DNA of 64,000 nucleotides from Nocardioides sp. SYSU D00065 (GTDB lineage: Bacteria > Actinomycetota > Actinomycetes > Propionibacteriales > Nocardioidaceae): the NCBI RefSeq assembly GCF_017916425.1, contig NZ_JAFMSX010000001.1, forward strand, positions 434,001-498,000. The letters run 5' to 3'. Made by a program: the position numbers and the translations under genes. The notes beneath the pieces were generated by a model. It made no database searches, was not told the origin of the DNA, and saw only the letters and a program-made list of their open reading frames with translations. Below are positions 27,450-36,126 of the stretch, piece by piece (the stretch's first letter is position 1; each line of letters opens with the position of its first letter).

Positions 27450-28571
27450 TCATCCGGCACCCGCGAGTCGCCACCCGCCGTCGACCTCGCGGACGAGTCC
27501 CCTGCCCTGCAGCCGCCCGAGTGCGCCCACCGCGTCGCGGACGTGGAGCGAGCTCAGTCGGGCGATGGAGTCGACACCCGCCGGCGTGCTGACCGGCACC
27601 CACTCCAGCACCTGGCGCTCCACCCCGCTCAGCTGGTCGTGCGGGCGCTCCGGTCCGCGCGGCTCCTCGACCAGGTGCTCGCCGGCCGCGCCGATCACCT
27701 CGAGCACGTGCGAGCCGTGGGTCACCACGCTCGCTCCGCCCCGCCGCAGGCACAGGTGCACGCCCTGCGAGGTGTAGCTCGTCACCGGGCCGGGCACACA
27801 CATCACGGGTCGGCAGAGGTGCTCGGCCCAGCCGACCGTGTTGAGCGCGCCGCTGCGCAGCGCCGCCTCGACGAGGACGGTCCCGCGGGTCAGTGCGGCG
27901 ATCAGCCGGTTGCGGGCCAAGAAGCGCTGGCGGGTGGGCGCCGAGCCGGGCGGCTGCTCGCTGACCACGGCGAACTCGGCGGCGAGGTGGCGCAACAGGC
28001 GACGGTTCGCCGCGGGATAGACCCGGTCGACGCCGCAGGCCAGCACCGCCACCGTCGCACCGCCGGCGAGCAGCGCCGCGTCGTGGGCGACGAAGTCGAT
28101 CCCCAGCGCGCCACCCGACACCACGGGGACGCCGGACACCGCCAGGTGGTCCACGAGCCCGCGCGTCGTCTCCGCGCCGTAGACCGATGCGGCGCGCGAC
28201 CCGACCACGGCGACCGAGGTGGCGAGACCGGTCAGCGGCATCGGCCCCTTGACCCAGAGGCCGGGAGGAGTGCCGCCGAGTCCCTGGACCACGACGCCGT
28301 GGTCGAGGTCGTCCAGGCCCGCCGGCCACTCGGGATCGCCCGGGACGACGAAGCGGATGCCGCACCGAGCGGCCTGCTCCAGCTGGCGCTCCGGCTCGAC
28401 GTCCCGGAGCCGGTCGGCCAGGCGGCTGCCCGGCTTGGGGACCAGCTGCTCCTCGAGCGCCTTGGCCGCTCCGAGCTGGCGCACGAGCGAGGACGTGCGG
28501 TGGTCGCCCGGCTCGACGCCGCAGCTCAGCACGACCCGGGCGAGTCGGTCGGTCTCCGACACGGTGCTCAT
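27450..28571 (-). CDS. dprA: DNA processing protein DprA
   Basis: DprA (Smf) binds incoming single-stranded DNA and loads RecA during transformation. Of 373 residues, the Rossmann-like core shows [30 protein letters not shown] and [22 protein letters not shown]; the C-terminal 70 residues look like the winged-helix domain ([21 protein letters not shown]). The ATG overlaps the comM stop in an ATGA. Together with comM and the UPF0102 gene it is the conserved competence-like block, although this organism may not be transformable. Confidence 0.95.
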   Translation of the reverse strand: MSTVSETDRLARVVLSCGVEPGDHRTSSLVRQLGAAKALEEQLVPKPGSRLADRLRDVEPERQLEQAARCGIRFVVPGDPEWPAGLDDLDHGVVVQGLGGTPPGLWVKGPMPLTGLATSVAVVGSRAASVYGAETTRGLVDHLAVSGVPVVSGGALGIDFVAHDAALLAGGATVAVLACGVDRVYPAANRRLLRHLAAEFAVVSEQPPGSAPTRQRFLARNRLIAALTRGTVLVEAALRSGALNTVGWAEHLCRPVMCVPGPVTSYTSQGVHLCLRRGGASVVTHGSHVLEVIGAAGEHLVEEPRGPERPHDQLSGVERQVLEWVPVSTPAGVDSIARLSSLHVRDAVGALGRLQGRGLVREVDGGWRLAGAG

Positions 28572-30169
28572 GACGCGGCCACCGCCACCGCGTGGGCCGG
28601 GAGGCTGCGTGCGGAGTCGTCGGAGCGCAGTGCCAGGGCGATCTCGGCCTCCGCAGCGCCGGGGCGCGCGACACCGGCGCAGTCCGCGACCGTCCACGCC
28701 AGCCGCTGCACCCGGGTGAGTCCCCGACGAGTGAGCTTCGCGGCGCCGAGCTCGGCGTCGATGAGGCGCTGCGCGTCCGGATGCAGCGGCCAACGCTCGG
28801 CGAGCACGGGACCGGGACACGAGGCGTTGAGCAACCACGAGTAGTCGCGGTAGCGGCGCGCCTGCCGGTCCCGGGCCTCGGCCACGCGGGCGCGGACGTC
28901 GGCCGACGACTCCGGGTCGGGACCGAAGGATCCACCTCGACGTCCCTGCGGGCGCACCTCCATCCAGATGTCGACCCGGTCGAGGATGGGACCGCTCAGC
29001 TTGCGCCGATAGTGGGCGCGCTGGACCTCGGAGCACTCGCACGCTCCCCCCGACTGGCCGTGGAAGTTGCCGCACGGGCACGGGTTGGCGGCCAGCACCA
29101 CCAGCGACCGGGCGGGGTAGGTGGCGGACTCCTCGCCTCGGGCGATCGTCACCTCCCCCGACTCCAGCGGCTGCCGCAGGGCCTCGATGACGTCGGCGCG
29201 GAAGTGCGGGAACTCGTCGAGGAACAGGACGCCGTGGTGGGCCAGGCTCACCTGGCCCGGACGCACCCGACCGGTGCCGCCGCCCAGCACGCTCGCGGCC
29301 GTGGCCGAGTGGTGAGGTGCGAACCACGGGGGCCGGCGCAGCAGCCCGGCCCCGGCGGGCAGCATGCCCGCCACCGAGTGCAGCGCGGTCACCTCCAGCG
29401 ACTGCTCGGTGGTGAGGTCGGGCAGGATCGTCGGGATCCGCTCGGCGATCGAGGTCTTGCCGGTGCCGCGGGGACCGACGAGCATCAGCGGGTGGCCGCC
29501 CGCCGCCGCCACCTCCACGGCGTAGCGCACGTCCTCCAGGCCGTCGAGGTCACGCAGGTCGAGGTCGTCGAGGCGGTCCTCCCCTCGCCACGTGGCCAGC
29601 GGGCTGGCCGAGGGACCCACGACCGGCGGCGCCTCGGGCACCTCCGCGCCGCGCAGCACGGCCGAGACCTGCGCCAGGGAGCGCACCCCGAAGACCGTCA
29701 TCCCGGGCACCAGCCCGGCCTCGGCCGCCTGTGGCTCGGGCACGAAGACGCGGGAGATGCCGTGAGCTGCTGCGGCGATGACCATGGGCAGCACGCCCGG
29801 GACCGGTCGCAGGGCGCCGGAGACCGACAGCTCGCCGACGAAGGCCCAGCCCTCCAGCAGGTCGGCGGTGATGTCGCTGTGGGCTTTGTCGGCCGCCAGC
29901 ACCGCGAGGGCGATGGCCAGGTCGTAGTGCGTCCCGCCCTTGGGCAGGTCGGCCGGCGCCAGCAGGATCGTCACCCGCTTGGTGGCCGGCCACCGGCCGC
30001 AGTCGTTGTTGATCGCCATCCGCACCCGGTCGCGGGCCTCGGACAGGCTCTTGTCGACCCGGCCGATCAGCGTGGTCCCGACCATGCCGGGCGACACGTC
30101 GACCTGGACGTCGATGACGTGCCCGTCCGCTCCCGTCAACGCCAGGGAGCGCGCGGTCGCGAACGCCAT
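28568..30169 (-). CDS. comM: ComM/YifB-type AAA+ ATPase (Mg-chelatase-like)
   Basis: A 533-residue AAA+ protein; ComM is a branch-migration helicase helping integrate transformed DNA. The N-terminal Lon-like domain (MAFATARSLALTGADGHVID, LPKGGTHYDLAIALAVLAA) is followed by Walker A GPRGTGKTS, Walker B VLFLDEF and the C-terminal Mg-chelatase region. A cysteine cluster, NPCPCGNFHG and ACECSEVQ, is typical. ATG 30169 is used; longer in-frame starts would overlap yraN. It shares one base with the yraN stop and overlaps dprA by four. Confidence 0.95.
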   Translation of the reverse strand: MAFATARSLALTGADGHVIDVQVDVSPGMVGTTLIGRVDKSLSEARDRVRMAINNDCGRWPATKRVTILLAPADLPKGGTHYDLAIALAVLAADKAHSDITADLLEGWAFVGELSVSGALRPVPGVLPMVIAAAAHGISRVFVPEPQAAEAGLVPGMTVFGVRSLAQVSAVLRGAEVPEAPPVVGPSASPLATWRGEDRLDDLDLRDLDGLEDVRYAVEVAAAGGHPLMLVGPRGTGKTSIAERIPTILPDLTTEQSLEVTALHSVAGMLPAGAGLLRRPPWFAPHHSATAASVLGGGTGRVRPGQVSLAHHGVLFLDEFPHFRADVIEALRQPLESGEVTIARGEESATYPARSLVVLAANPCPCGNFHGQSGGACECSEVQRAHYRRKLSGPILDRVDIWMEVRPQGRRGGSFGPDPESSADVRARVAEARDRQARRYRDYSWLLNASCPGPVLAERWPLHPDAQRLIDAELGAAKLTRRGLTRVQRLAWTVADCAGVARPGAAEAEIALALRSDDSARSLPAHAVAVAAS

Positions 30170-30567
30170 CAGCCGATGCCTGCCACGTGCTCGACCTCGA
30201 CCGGGCGACCCGGCGGGGCCAGCACGCCCACCATGTCGATCCGGACGTCGTCGGGACGGCAGTCGTGGGCACGCAGCCACCGCGCCGCGAGGCGCCGGAG
30301 CCGGTCGACCTTCGCCGCGGTGACCGCCTCCAACGGCGAGCCGTAGGCCGTCGAGCTGCGGGTCTTGACCTCGCAGACCACGAGCACGCGCCCGTCGCGG
30401 AGCACCAGGTCGATCTCGCCGACCTCGCACCGCCAGTTGCGGTCGAGCAGCACCAGGCCGCTGCGTGCGAGGTGCCGGGCCGCGATCGTCTCTCCGCGCT
30501 CGCCGAGCAGGCGCTTGCGCTGAGCCGCGGGATCGGGGACGGAGGGAGAGGTGGCGGGTCGAGCCAT
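30169..30567 (-). CDS. yraN: UPF0102 (YraN) endonuclease-fold protein
   Basis: A 132-residue protein with the PD-(D/E)xK nuclease-like fold: GERGETIAARHLARSGLVLLDRNWR, then EVGEIDLVLRDG and VVCEVKTRSS contain the Asp and Glu-x-Lys positions. The biological role is unclear. I use ATG 30567 (MARPATSPS), which has a GGAAGG ribosome binding site seven bases upstream, rather than the in-frame ATG at 30612. It is the first gene of a translationally coupled yraN-comM-dprA run. Confidence 0.92.
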   Translation of the reverse strand: MARPATSPSVPDPAAQRKRLLGERGETIAARHLARSGLVLLDRNWRCEVGEIDLVLRDGRVLVVCEVKTRSSTAYGSPLEAVTAAKVDRLRRLAARWLRAHDCRPDDVRIDMVGVLAPPGRPVEVEHVAGIG

Positions 30568-30639
30568 CGGGGTGCCTTCCGGTCGGGAGGGCACCAGCAC
30601 AGCGTGCGACACCGACGTCGGCGGCCGAGAAGGCGACGT

Positions 30640-30676
30640 CCTGTGGACGAGCCGTTCGGTGGCCCGCCTGTGGACG
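30640..30676 (+). repeat. Direct repeat resembling DnaA boxes upstream of yraN
   Basis: CCTGTGGACG occurs at 30640-30649 and again at 30667-30676, 27 bases apart, in the 146-base gap between yraN and the DUF2469 gene. On the minus strand each reads xCGTCCACA, seven of nine matches to the actinobacterial DnaA box TTGTCCACA. It may be a DnaA-binding control site, or chance. Confidence 0.35.
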
Positions 30677-30713
30677 GTCAGCGGCCCAGGACGGCCCCCT
30701 CAGCGCAGCCGGC

Positions 30714-31022
30714 TCAGTCCTTGGGCGGGTCGATGTCCTGCGAGGCGAGCTCCTCGACGTTGACGTCCTTGAACGTCAGCACCTTGACGTTCTTGGCGAA
30801 TCGCGCCGGGCGGTACATGTCCCACACCCACGCATCGCTCATCGACACCTCGAAGAACACGTCCCCGCTCTCCGAGCGGGCCTTCACGTCGACCTGGTTG
30901 CACAGGTAGAAGCGACGGTCGGTCTCCACGACGTACTTGAAGATGCCGACGACGTCGCGGTACTCGCGATAGAGGGTGAGCTCCATCTCGGTCTCGTACT
31001 TCTCGAGATCCTCGGCGCTCAT
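30714..31022 (-). CDS. DUF2469 conserved actinobacterial protein
   Basis: A 102-residue protein (MSAEDLEKYETEMELTLYRE ... FYLCNQVDVKAR) that matches the DUF2469 family, homologue of Rv2901c, found in almost all actinobacteria between rnhB and yraN. It is hydrophilic with no catalytic motif; the function is not established. Its ATG overlaps the rnhB stop by four bases, so it is coupled to rnhB and lepB. Confidence 0.93.
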   Translation of the reverse strand: MSAEDLEKYETEMELTLYREYRDVVGIFKYVVETDRRFYLCNQVDVKARSESGDVFFEVSMSDAWVWDMYRPARFAKNVKVLTFKDVNVEELASQDIDPPKD

Positions 31023-31789
31023 GCGTCCTCCTCGGCGGTGTCAGGAGCCGTCGTGCCCGAGGGCTCCGGACCGACACTAGTGGCCGGGTCCAGCGCCGGC
31101 TCCGGGGGCGGCTCGCGCACCGGCTCGAGGCCCGCCGCACGGCGTACGTTGACGAACCGCATCCGGTGCACGGGCGAGGGCCCGTGCTCGGTCAGCGCAG
31201 CCTCGTGCTCGGCGGTGACGTAGCCCTTGTGCGTCCGGAAGTCGTAGTGCGGCCACTGGTCGTGGAGGCCGACCATCAGCCGGTCGCGGGTGACCTTCGC
31301 GATCACCGAGGCGGCCGCGATGCAGGCCGCGACCCGGTCCCCCTTCCACACCGCGAGCCCCGGCACGCCCAGGCCGTCGACCGGGAACCCGTCGGTGAGC
31401 ACGTAGGACGGTCGCGTGCCCAGCCGGGCGACGGCGCGGCGCAGCGCCTCGACGTTGGCGACGTGCATCCCGAGCCGGTCGCACTCCTCGGGCTCGATCA
31501 CCACGACCGACCACGCGAGGGCCCGGCGCACGACCTGGGCGTAGACGCGCTCGCGCGCGGCCTCGGTCAGCAGCTTGCTGTCGGCCAGGCCGGGGACGAT
31601 GCCGGCCCGGCCGGGAGGCAGCACGACCGCACCGGCCACGAGCGGTCCCGCGCACGCGCCCCGTCCAGCCTCGTCGACGCCCGCGACGGGGTCCAGCCCG
31701 GCCCGCCGCAGGGCGCGCTCGTAGCCGTAGATCCCGGCGTCGCGGCGTACGGTCGTGCCGCCCGGCAACGGCTCGGGCGGCACGGTCAC
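31019..31789 (-). CDS. rnhB: Ribonuclease HII
   Basis: RNase HII nicks DNA at misincorporated ribonucleotides. Of 256 residues, the acidic catalytic site opens with VAGVDEAGRGACAGPLVAGA (Asp39, Glu40), and YDFRTHKGYVTAEHEAAL closes the conserved core. The last 45 residues are a Pro/Glu-rich tail. The GTG start at 31789 overlaps the lepB stop as GTGA. Position between lepB and DUF2469 is the actinobacterial norm. Confidence 0.95.
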   Translation of the reverse strand: MTVPPEPLPGGTTVRRDAGIYGYERALRRAGLDPVAGVDEAGRGACAGPLVAGAVVLPPGRAGIVPGLADSKLLTEAARERVYAQVVRRALAWSVVVIEPEECDRLGMHVANVEALRRAVARLGTRPSYVLTDGFPVDGLGVPGLAVWKGDRVAACIAAASVIAKVTRDRLMVGLHDQWPHYDFRTHKGYVTAEHEAALTEHGPSPVHRMRFVNVRRAAGLEPVREPPPEPALDPATSVGPEPSGTTAPDTAEEDA

Positions 31790-32601
31790 GAGGACGGGGC
31801 CGGCACGTCCTCGAACGTGGCCGGACGGTCGTTCCAGCGGAAGCGGTCGGCGGGCCAGAGCAGCACGAACACCTTGCCGACGACCAGGTCGACCGGGACG
31901 AACTCGTCCCCGGGCACGCACTCGGTCACGTCGGGTGGGCACATGTGCTGGGAGGAGTCGGCCGAGTGCGACCGGTTGTCGCCCATCACGAAGATGTGGC
32001 CCTCGGGGATCGGGCCGACCTTCCAGTCCTCGTCGCAGCCGGTGGGCATGGGGCCGTTGCACGTGGCACCCCCGCGCTTGACGTAGGCCGACTCCTCCAG
32101 CGGCTGGCCGTTGACCACGAGCCGGCCCTGGTCGTCGCAGCACTCGATGGTGTCGCCCGCGACGCCGATGACCCGCTTCACCAGGTGGCCGCCGGTGGGG
32201 TACAGGCCGATCTTGGCCATCGCCTTGGCCACCGGATTCACGGGACCGGCCGCGTCGACCGGGCTCAGCCACCCGCCCGGGTCCTTGAACACCACGACGT
32301 CGCCGCGCTCGGGCTGGTCGTCGCCCCAATAGGAAACCTTCTGGATGAGGATCCGGTCGTTGAGGATCAGCCCGGGCTCCATCGACTCCGAGGGGATGTA
32401 GAACGCCTGGACGAAGAACGTCTTGATGACGACCGCCAGCACCAGCGCCACCCCCAGCAGCAGGATGGTCTCCTGCCACAGCGGCAGCTGCTTGCGCCGT
32501 GGACGGGACGTGCGGCCCCTGGCCGACTCGTCCCTCGAATGCGACGACCGCGGTCCCTCGTCCGTGGAGATGGACGAGGAACCGCGGTCGTCGGAAGTCA
32601 C
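31786..32601 (-). CDS. lepB: Type I signal peptidase
   Basis: LepB removes signal peptides at the outer face of the membrane. It has 271 residues, with a charged cytoplasmic N-terminus of about 40, a single membrane helix (LLLGVALVLAVVIKTFFVQAF), the nucleophile Ser73 in PSESMEPGL, and the general base Lys142 in HLVKRVIGVAGD. Box E is VMGDNRSHSADS. GTG 32601 is preceded at six bases by TAGTCT, so the message is probably leaderless and lepB-rnhB-DUF2469 is an independent unit from rplS upstream. Confidence 0.95.
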   Translation of the reverse strand: MTSDDRGSSSISTDEGPRSSHSRDESARGRTSRPRRKQLPLWQETILLLGVALVLAVVIKTFFVQAFYIPSESMEPGLILNDRILIQKVSYWGDDQPERGDVVVFKDPGGWLSPVDAAGPVNPVAKAMAKIGLYPTGGHLVKRVIGVAGDTIECCDDQGRLVVNGQPLEESAYVKRGGATCNGPMPTGCDEDWKVGPIPEGHIFVMGDNRSHSADSSQHMCPPDVTECVPGDEFVPVDLVVGKVFVLLWPADRFRWNDRPATFEDVPAPSS

Positions 32602-32607
32602 TCGCAG

Positions 32608-32613
32608 AGACTA
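32608..32613 (-). promoter_or_regulatory. -10 box of leaderless lepB promoter
   Basis: TAGTCT on the minus strand, six bases before GTG 32601. A CCAGTCGCTGG palindrome (32615-32625) lies directly upstream between the -10 and -35 positions and could be an operator or the end of the rplS transcript. Confidence 0.5.
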
Positions 32614-32659
32614 ACCAGTCGCTGGTCGGACCCGTGCCTCGCGGCCGGGACCCGCCGGC

Positions 32660-33010
32660 TCACGCCTCGCGGCGCTCCTTGATCTTGGCAGCCTTGCCGC
32701 GCAGGTTGCGCAGGTAGTAGAGCTTGGCGCGGCGCACGTCACCGCGGGTGACGACCTCGATCTTCTCGAAGATCGGGGAGTTCACCGGGAAGGTCCGCTC
32801 GACGCCGACGCCGAAGGAGACCTTGCGGACGGTGAAGGTGCGGCCGATGCCCGAGCCGTGGACCCGGATCACGACGCCCTGGAACACCTGGACGCGCGAA
32901 CGGCTGCCCTCGATGACCTTGACGTGGACCTTGATGGTGTCGCCGGCACGGAAGTCCGGGACGTCGTCGCGCTTGAGGGAGTTGCCGAGCTCGGCGAGAA
33001 CATTGGTCAT
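32660..33010 (-). CDS. rplS: 50S ribosomal protein L19
   Basis: L19 sits at the 30S-50S interface. The 116 residues show [45 protein letters not shown] and the basic C-terminus. ATG 33010 (MTNVLAELG) is the conserved start, with GAGGAG upstream; the frame extends upstream to 33175 without support. It is separated from trmD by 201 bases containing its own promoter-like element and leader. Confidence 0.97.
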   Translation of the reverse strand: MTNVLAELGNSLKRDDVPDFRAGDTIKVHVKVIEGSRSRVQVFQGVVIRVHGSGIGRTFTVRKVSFGVGVERTFPVNSPIFEKIEVVTRGDVRRAKLYYLRNLRGKAAKIKERREA

Positions 33011-33027
33011 GACGTGCTCCTCGCGGG

Positions 33028-33109
33028 TGCCACAGGTCAGCCGCGGACATGGTGGTGACGGATTCCGGTCGGTCGCTCGACGGTGCCGGTCGACGCGCCC
33101 CCTGTGGCA
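33028..33109 (-). promoter_or_regulatory. Long-range inverted repeat in rplS leader
   Basis: TGCCACAGG (33028-33036) and CCTGTGGCA (33101-33109) are perfect 9-bp complements flanking 64 bases, the near arm ending 17 bases before the rplS start and next to its ribosome binding site. This could be the base of a structured leader controlling L19 synthesis. Only the pairing itself is seen. Confidence 0.4.
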
Positions 33110-33186
33110 GGTGCGGTTCGACGGGACCCCGGGGCGAGGCACCTGGTCAGATGCCGTCCGGACGTCCCTGGCCACGAGCGGACCAA

Positions 33187-33203
33187 GGAAGGAGTCTGCC
33201 AGA
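33187..33203 (-). promoter_or_regulatory. Promoter-like element of rplS, shared with rpsP
   Basis: On the minus strand TCTGGCAGACTCCTTCC; the same sequence with one base deleted lies upstream of rpsP at 36127-36142. CAGACT may act as a -10 box, with initiation in the pyrimidine stretch that follows. It begins just after the trmD stop, 177 bases before rplS. Confidence 0.5.
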
Positions 33204-33211
33204 GCGTGGCG

Positions 33212-34378
33212 TCAGCGAGAAATCCGCTTGGTCAGCACGACGGCTCCCGGCGGTGCCGTCCGGTCCGACCGCAGCCGGAAGCCGGCCTTGCGGTACATCC
33301 GGATGTTGTCCTTCGACCCGGCTCCGGTGAACAGCACGTAGTTGCGGGCCTCCGACGGCGCGAGCTCCTGGACGAGCTCGAGCAGCGCCCGGCCCAGCCC
33401 GCGACCCTGCAGGTCGGGAGCCACCATGATCCGACCGATGTCCCACTCGCCGTGGGCGTCCAGGCGTCCGCGGACCGCCCCGACGAGGCGGCCGGAGGAC
33501 GGCTCGCGCGCGACCATCACGGTCCACTCCCCCAGCCCGCGGCGTACGTCGTCCAGCGACTCGCGCAGCGCGGGGATCTCCACGCCCGGGTTGGCCTCCA
33601 GCTCCTGGAGCCAGCAGGCGCGCTGGAGCGTGTAGAGCTCGCCGGCGTCGGCGGGGACCGCGCGCCGTACGTCGAGGTCGGCGAGACCCCCGACGGCGGC
33701 CGTCGCCGGCAGCAGGTCCGGTCGGCGCTGGGCGGTGCGGCGGGCGGCCTGCTCGCGCCGCCAGGCGGCGATCCGGGCGTGGTCGCCCGACAGCAGGACG
33801 TCCGGGACGTCGCGGCCCCGCCAGGAGGCGGGCTTGGTGTAGACGGGGTACTCGAGCAGTCCGTCGGCGTGGGACTCCTCCACCAGCGACTCGGCGTTGC
33901 CCATGAACCCCGGCAACAGCCGGACCACCGCCTCGGTGATGGCCAGCGCGGCGACCTCCCCGCCGTTGAGGACGTAGTCGCCGAGCGAGATCTCGCGCAC
34001 GGTGCCGAGGGTGGCCGCGTGCTCCACCACCCGCTGGTCGATGCCCTCGTAGCGTCCGCACGCGAACACCAGGTGCTCGTGGCCGCTCAGCTCCTCGGCG
34101 ACGCGCTGGGTAAAGGGCTCGCCGCTGGGCGTGGTGAAGACGATGGTCGCCCCGCGGGCCACGGCCTCCAGCGCCTGGCCCCACGGCTCGGGCTTCATCA
34201 CCATGCCCGCGCCGCCGCCGTAGGGCGTGTCGTCGACGGAGTGGTGGCGATCGGTCGTCCAGTCGCGCAGGTCGTGCACGGCGAGGTCGACGAGCCCCTT
34301 CGCGCGGGCCTTGCCGGGCAGGCTCAGGCCGAGCGGCGCGAGGTAGTCGGGGAAGATCGTGACGACGTCGATCCTCAT
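33212..34378 (-). CDS. trmD: tRNA m1G37 methyltransferase fused to GNAT acetyltransferase
   Basis: A 388-residue fusion. Residues 1-225 are TrmD, the SPOUT methyltransferase that makes m1G37 and prevents frameshifting: [26 protein letters not shown] and the knotted SAM-binding [20 protein letters not shown] are intact. Residues about 234-388 are a complete GNAT domain with the acetyl-CoA loop [19 protein letters not shown] and the C-terminal helix RMYRKAGF. The frame is continuous through the linker ([22 protein letters not shown]). The ATG overlaps the rimM stop. The acetyl acceptor is unknown; the fusion suggests a substrate on the ribosome or translation machinery, which is inference. Confidence 0.95.
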   Translation of the reverse strand: MRIDVVTIFPDYLAPLGLSLPGKARAKGLVDLAVHDLRDWTTDRHHSVDDTPYGGGAGMVMKPEPWGQALEAVARGATIVFTTPSGEPFTQRVAEELSGHEHLVFACGRYEGIDQRVVEHAATLGTVREISLGDYVLNGGEVAALAITEAVVRLLPGFMGNAESLVEESHADGLLEYPVYTKPASWRGRDVPDVLLSGDHARIAAWRREQAARRTAQRRPDLLPATAAVGGLADLDVRRAVPADAGELYTLQRACWLQELEANPGVEIPALRESLDDVRRGLGEWTVMVAREPSSGRLVGAVRGRLDAHGEWDIGRIMVAPDLQGRGLGRALLELVQELAPSEARNYVLFTGAGSKDNIRMYRKAGFRLRSDRTAPPGAVVLTKRISR

Positions 34379-34980
34379 GCGCCGTCCGTGGCTTCCGCGT
34401 CCGTGGCTCCCGCGTCGGGGCCGTCGTCGGGAAAGGGCGACACCAGGCCGGGACGGTCGGCCACCACGAGGCGGCCGGCGTCGAGGTCGACCTCGGGGAC
34501 GAGCGCGGCCACGAACGGCACGAGGGCGTCGCGCCCGTCCGGGGTCCGCACGGTCAGCAGGTCCTGGGCGGAGCCGTGGACCACCGCCTTCACCGTGCCG
34601 AGCGGCGCGCCGTCGAGGTCGACCACGTCCAGCCCGACGAGCTGGTGGTCGTAGTACTCCTCCGGGTCCTCGGGCGTCTCGTCGTGCGCGATGGTGGCAT
34701 GCAGGACGGTGCCGCGGACCGCCTCGGCGGCGTTGCGGTCGGCGAGCTCCTCGAAGGTGACGAGCAGGGTGCTCTGGTGCCATCGGGCCCGGGCGACGGT
34801 GAGCGTGGCGGGGCGCCGGTTGGCCCCGGCGGGAGCCTCGGCGCGCAGCGTCGTGCCGGGTGCGAAGCGCCGGTCGGGCTCGTCGGTGCGGACGTCGAGG
34901 GTCACCTCGCCGCGGATGCCGTGGGGCTTGCCGATGCGGCCGACCACGACCTCGATGCCGTCGGGTTGCACGTCGCTCAC
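34375..34980 (-). CDS. rimM: 16S rRNA processing protein RimM
   Basis: RimM binds S19 and helps mature the 30S head. Its 201 residues contain the N-terminal beta-barrel ([22 protein letters not shown]) and a PRC-barrel ([35 protein letters not shown]). The last 20 residues are an acidic tail. The GTG start at 34980 is separated from the KH gene by 235 bases holding a hairpin and a tandem repeat, whereas these genes are usually tightly spaced. It overlaps trmD by four bases. Confidence 0.95.
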   Translation of the reverse strand: MSDVQPDGIEVVVGRIGKPHGIRGEVTLDVRTDEPDRRFAPGTTLRAEAPAGANRRPATLTVARARWHQSTLLVTFEELADRNAAEAVRGTVLHATIAHDETPEDPEEYYDHQLVGLDVVDLDGAPLGTVKAVVHGSAQDLLTVRTPDGRDALVPFVAALVPEVDLDAGRLVVADRPGLVSPFPDDGPDAGATDAEATDGA

Positions 34981-35033
34981 GCGGCTGAGGCTAGCGCCCC
35001 GGCTGCGGCCAGCGCCCCGCGCCCCGACACGGC

Positions 35034-35071
35034 ACGACGGGCGCCACCCCAGTGGGGGTGGCGCCCGTCGT
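35034..35071 (-). terminator. 17-bp perfect hairpin between KH gene and rimM
   Basis: ACGACGGGCGCCACCCC and GGGGTGGCGCCCGTCGT pair perfectly around loop AGTG, the strongest hairpin I found in the window. No U-tract follows on either strand. It lies between two genes expected to share one transcript, so it may terminate part of it or be an mRNA processing or stability element. Confidence 0.6.
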
Positions 35072-35085
35072 CAGGCACGTGCGGC

Positions 35086-35240
35086 GTCTACCGTCGCCGG
35101 TCGGTGTCCACGCTGCACGGACGCTTCGCGGACACCGGCTGCTGCCGACGTCTACCGTCGCCGGTCGGTGTCCACGCTGCACGGACGCTTCGCGGACACC
35201 GGCCGCTGCCGGCGTCTACCGTCTCCGGTCGGTGTCCACG
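35086..35240 (-). repeat. 64-bp tandem repeat derived from the KH gene 3' end
   Basis: Two 64-bp units at 35086-35149 and 35150-35213 differ at only a few bases. A partial third copy, 35214-35240, is the true end of the KH gene: its last codons and stop (VDTDRRR, TAG) match the start of each unit with one mismatch. Each full unit also holds an 8-bp inverted repeat CGGTGTCC/GGACACCG. The 35-40 bases of each unit after the KH-derived part have no source in the window. Confidence 0.8.
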
Positions 35241-35458
35241 AAGTCGACCCGGGCACCGCCGCGACCCGCGAGGGCCGAGATGACGGTGCGGAACGCGGTG
35301 GCGGTGCGACCGTTGCGGCCGATCACCTTGCCGAGGTCGTCCGGGTGGACGCGGACCTCGAGGATCGAGCCCCGACGCAGCTGCTTGTCGCGGACCACGA
35401 CGTCGTCGGGGTGGTCGACGATGCCACGCACCAGGTGCTCCAGGGCGTCGGCCAGCAC
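35216..35458 (-). CDS. khpA: KH-domain RNA-binding protein (KhpA family)
   Basis: An 80-residue KH protein, homologue of Rv2908c, with the RNA-binding GxxG loop in LGKVIGRNGRTATAFRTVI. KhpA proteins bind small RNAs and mRNAs, often with KhpB. The GTG start at 35458 is two bases after the rpsP stop, so it is in the rpsP operon. The last seven codons and the stop are copied in the tandem repeat immediately downstream. Confidence 0.93.
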   Translation of the reverse strand: MLADALEHLVRGIVDHPDDVVVRDKQLRRGSILEVRVHPDDLGKVIGRNGRTATAFRTVISALAGRGGARVDFVDTDRRR

Positions 35459-35460
35459 GA

Positions 35461-36003
35461 TCAGGCCTGCTTGTCCGCGTCGACGCCGGAGGTGTTCTTG
35501 CCGGCCTCCTCGGCGGTGACGTTCTCCAGGTCGGCGTTGGCGTCGGCGGCGCCCTCGGGCGTCTCGGCGGCGGGGACCTGGGTCGCCGCGGGAGCGGCCT
35601 CGTCGGCAGCCGGCTTGTCGGCCTTCTTCTTCGAGGTCACCGCGGCGCCGCGGGACTCGCTCGAGACCTCCTTGAGGGCCTCGTTGAAGATGTCGAGCTT
35701 GGAGCGCTTGGGCTCCTTCACCCGCAGGGTGCCCTCGGCGCCCGGGAGGCCCTTGAACTTCTGCCAGTCACCGGTCACCTTGAGGATCGCCTCGACGGCC
35801 TCCGTGGGCTGGGCGCCCACGCCGAGCCAGTACTGCGCCCGGTCGGAGACGACGTCGATGTACGACGGGTCCTCCTTGGGGTGGTACTTGCCGATCTCCT
35901 CGAGGACCCTGCCGTCGCGCTTCTTGCGCGAGTCGACGACGACGATGCGGTACTGCGGCACCCGGATCTTGCCCAGGCGCTTCAAACGAATCTTGACGGC
36001 CAC
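35461..36003 (-). CDS. rpsP: 30S ribosomal protein S16 with long C-terminal tail
   Basis: S16 is a primary 16S rRNA-binding protein. The normal body of about 85 residues ([37 protein letters not shown]) is followed by a 95-residue extension, lysine-containing then rich in Ala, Glu, Asp and Pro, for a total of 180. Extended S16 forms are usual in actinobacteria, though this one is long. The start is GTG 36003. It heads the rpsP-khpA unit and probably rimM-trmD. Confidence 0.97.
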   Translation of the reverse strand: MAVKIRLKRLGKIRVPQYRIVVVDSRKKRDGRVLEEIGKYHPKEDPSYIDVVSDRAQYWLGVGAQPTEAVEAILKVTGDWQKFKGLPGAEGTLRVKEPKRSKLDIFNEALKEVSSESRGAAVTSKKKADKPAADEAAPAATQVPAAETPEGAADANADLENVTAEEAGKNTSGVDADKQA

Positions 36004-36126
36004 GTTTGTGGTGTCTCCTCAGGAATTGTCGTGGGTGAACGACCCTCGCCAGGTGGGGCACCGGGTCTGGTCGCTCGAAGGGCGCTGCGCGCTCGGATGA
36101 GAGGGTCCGGGCGCGCAGGACACGAG

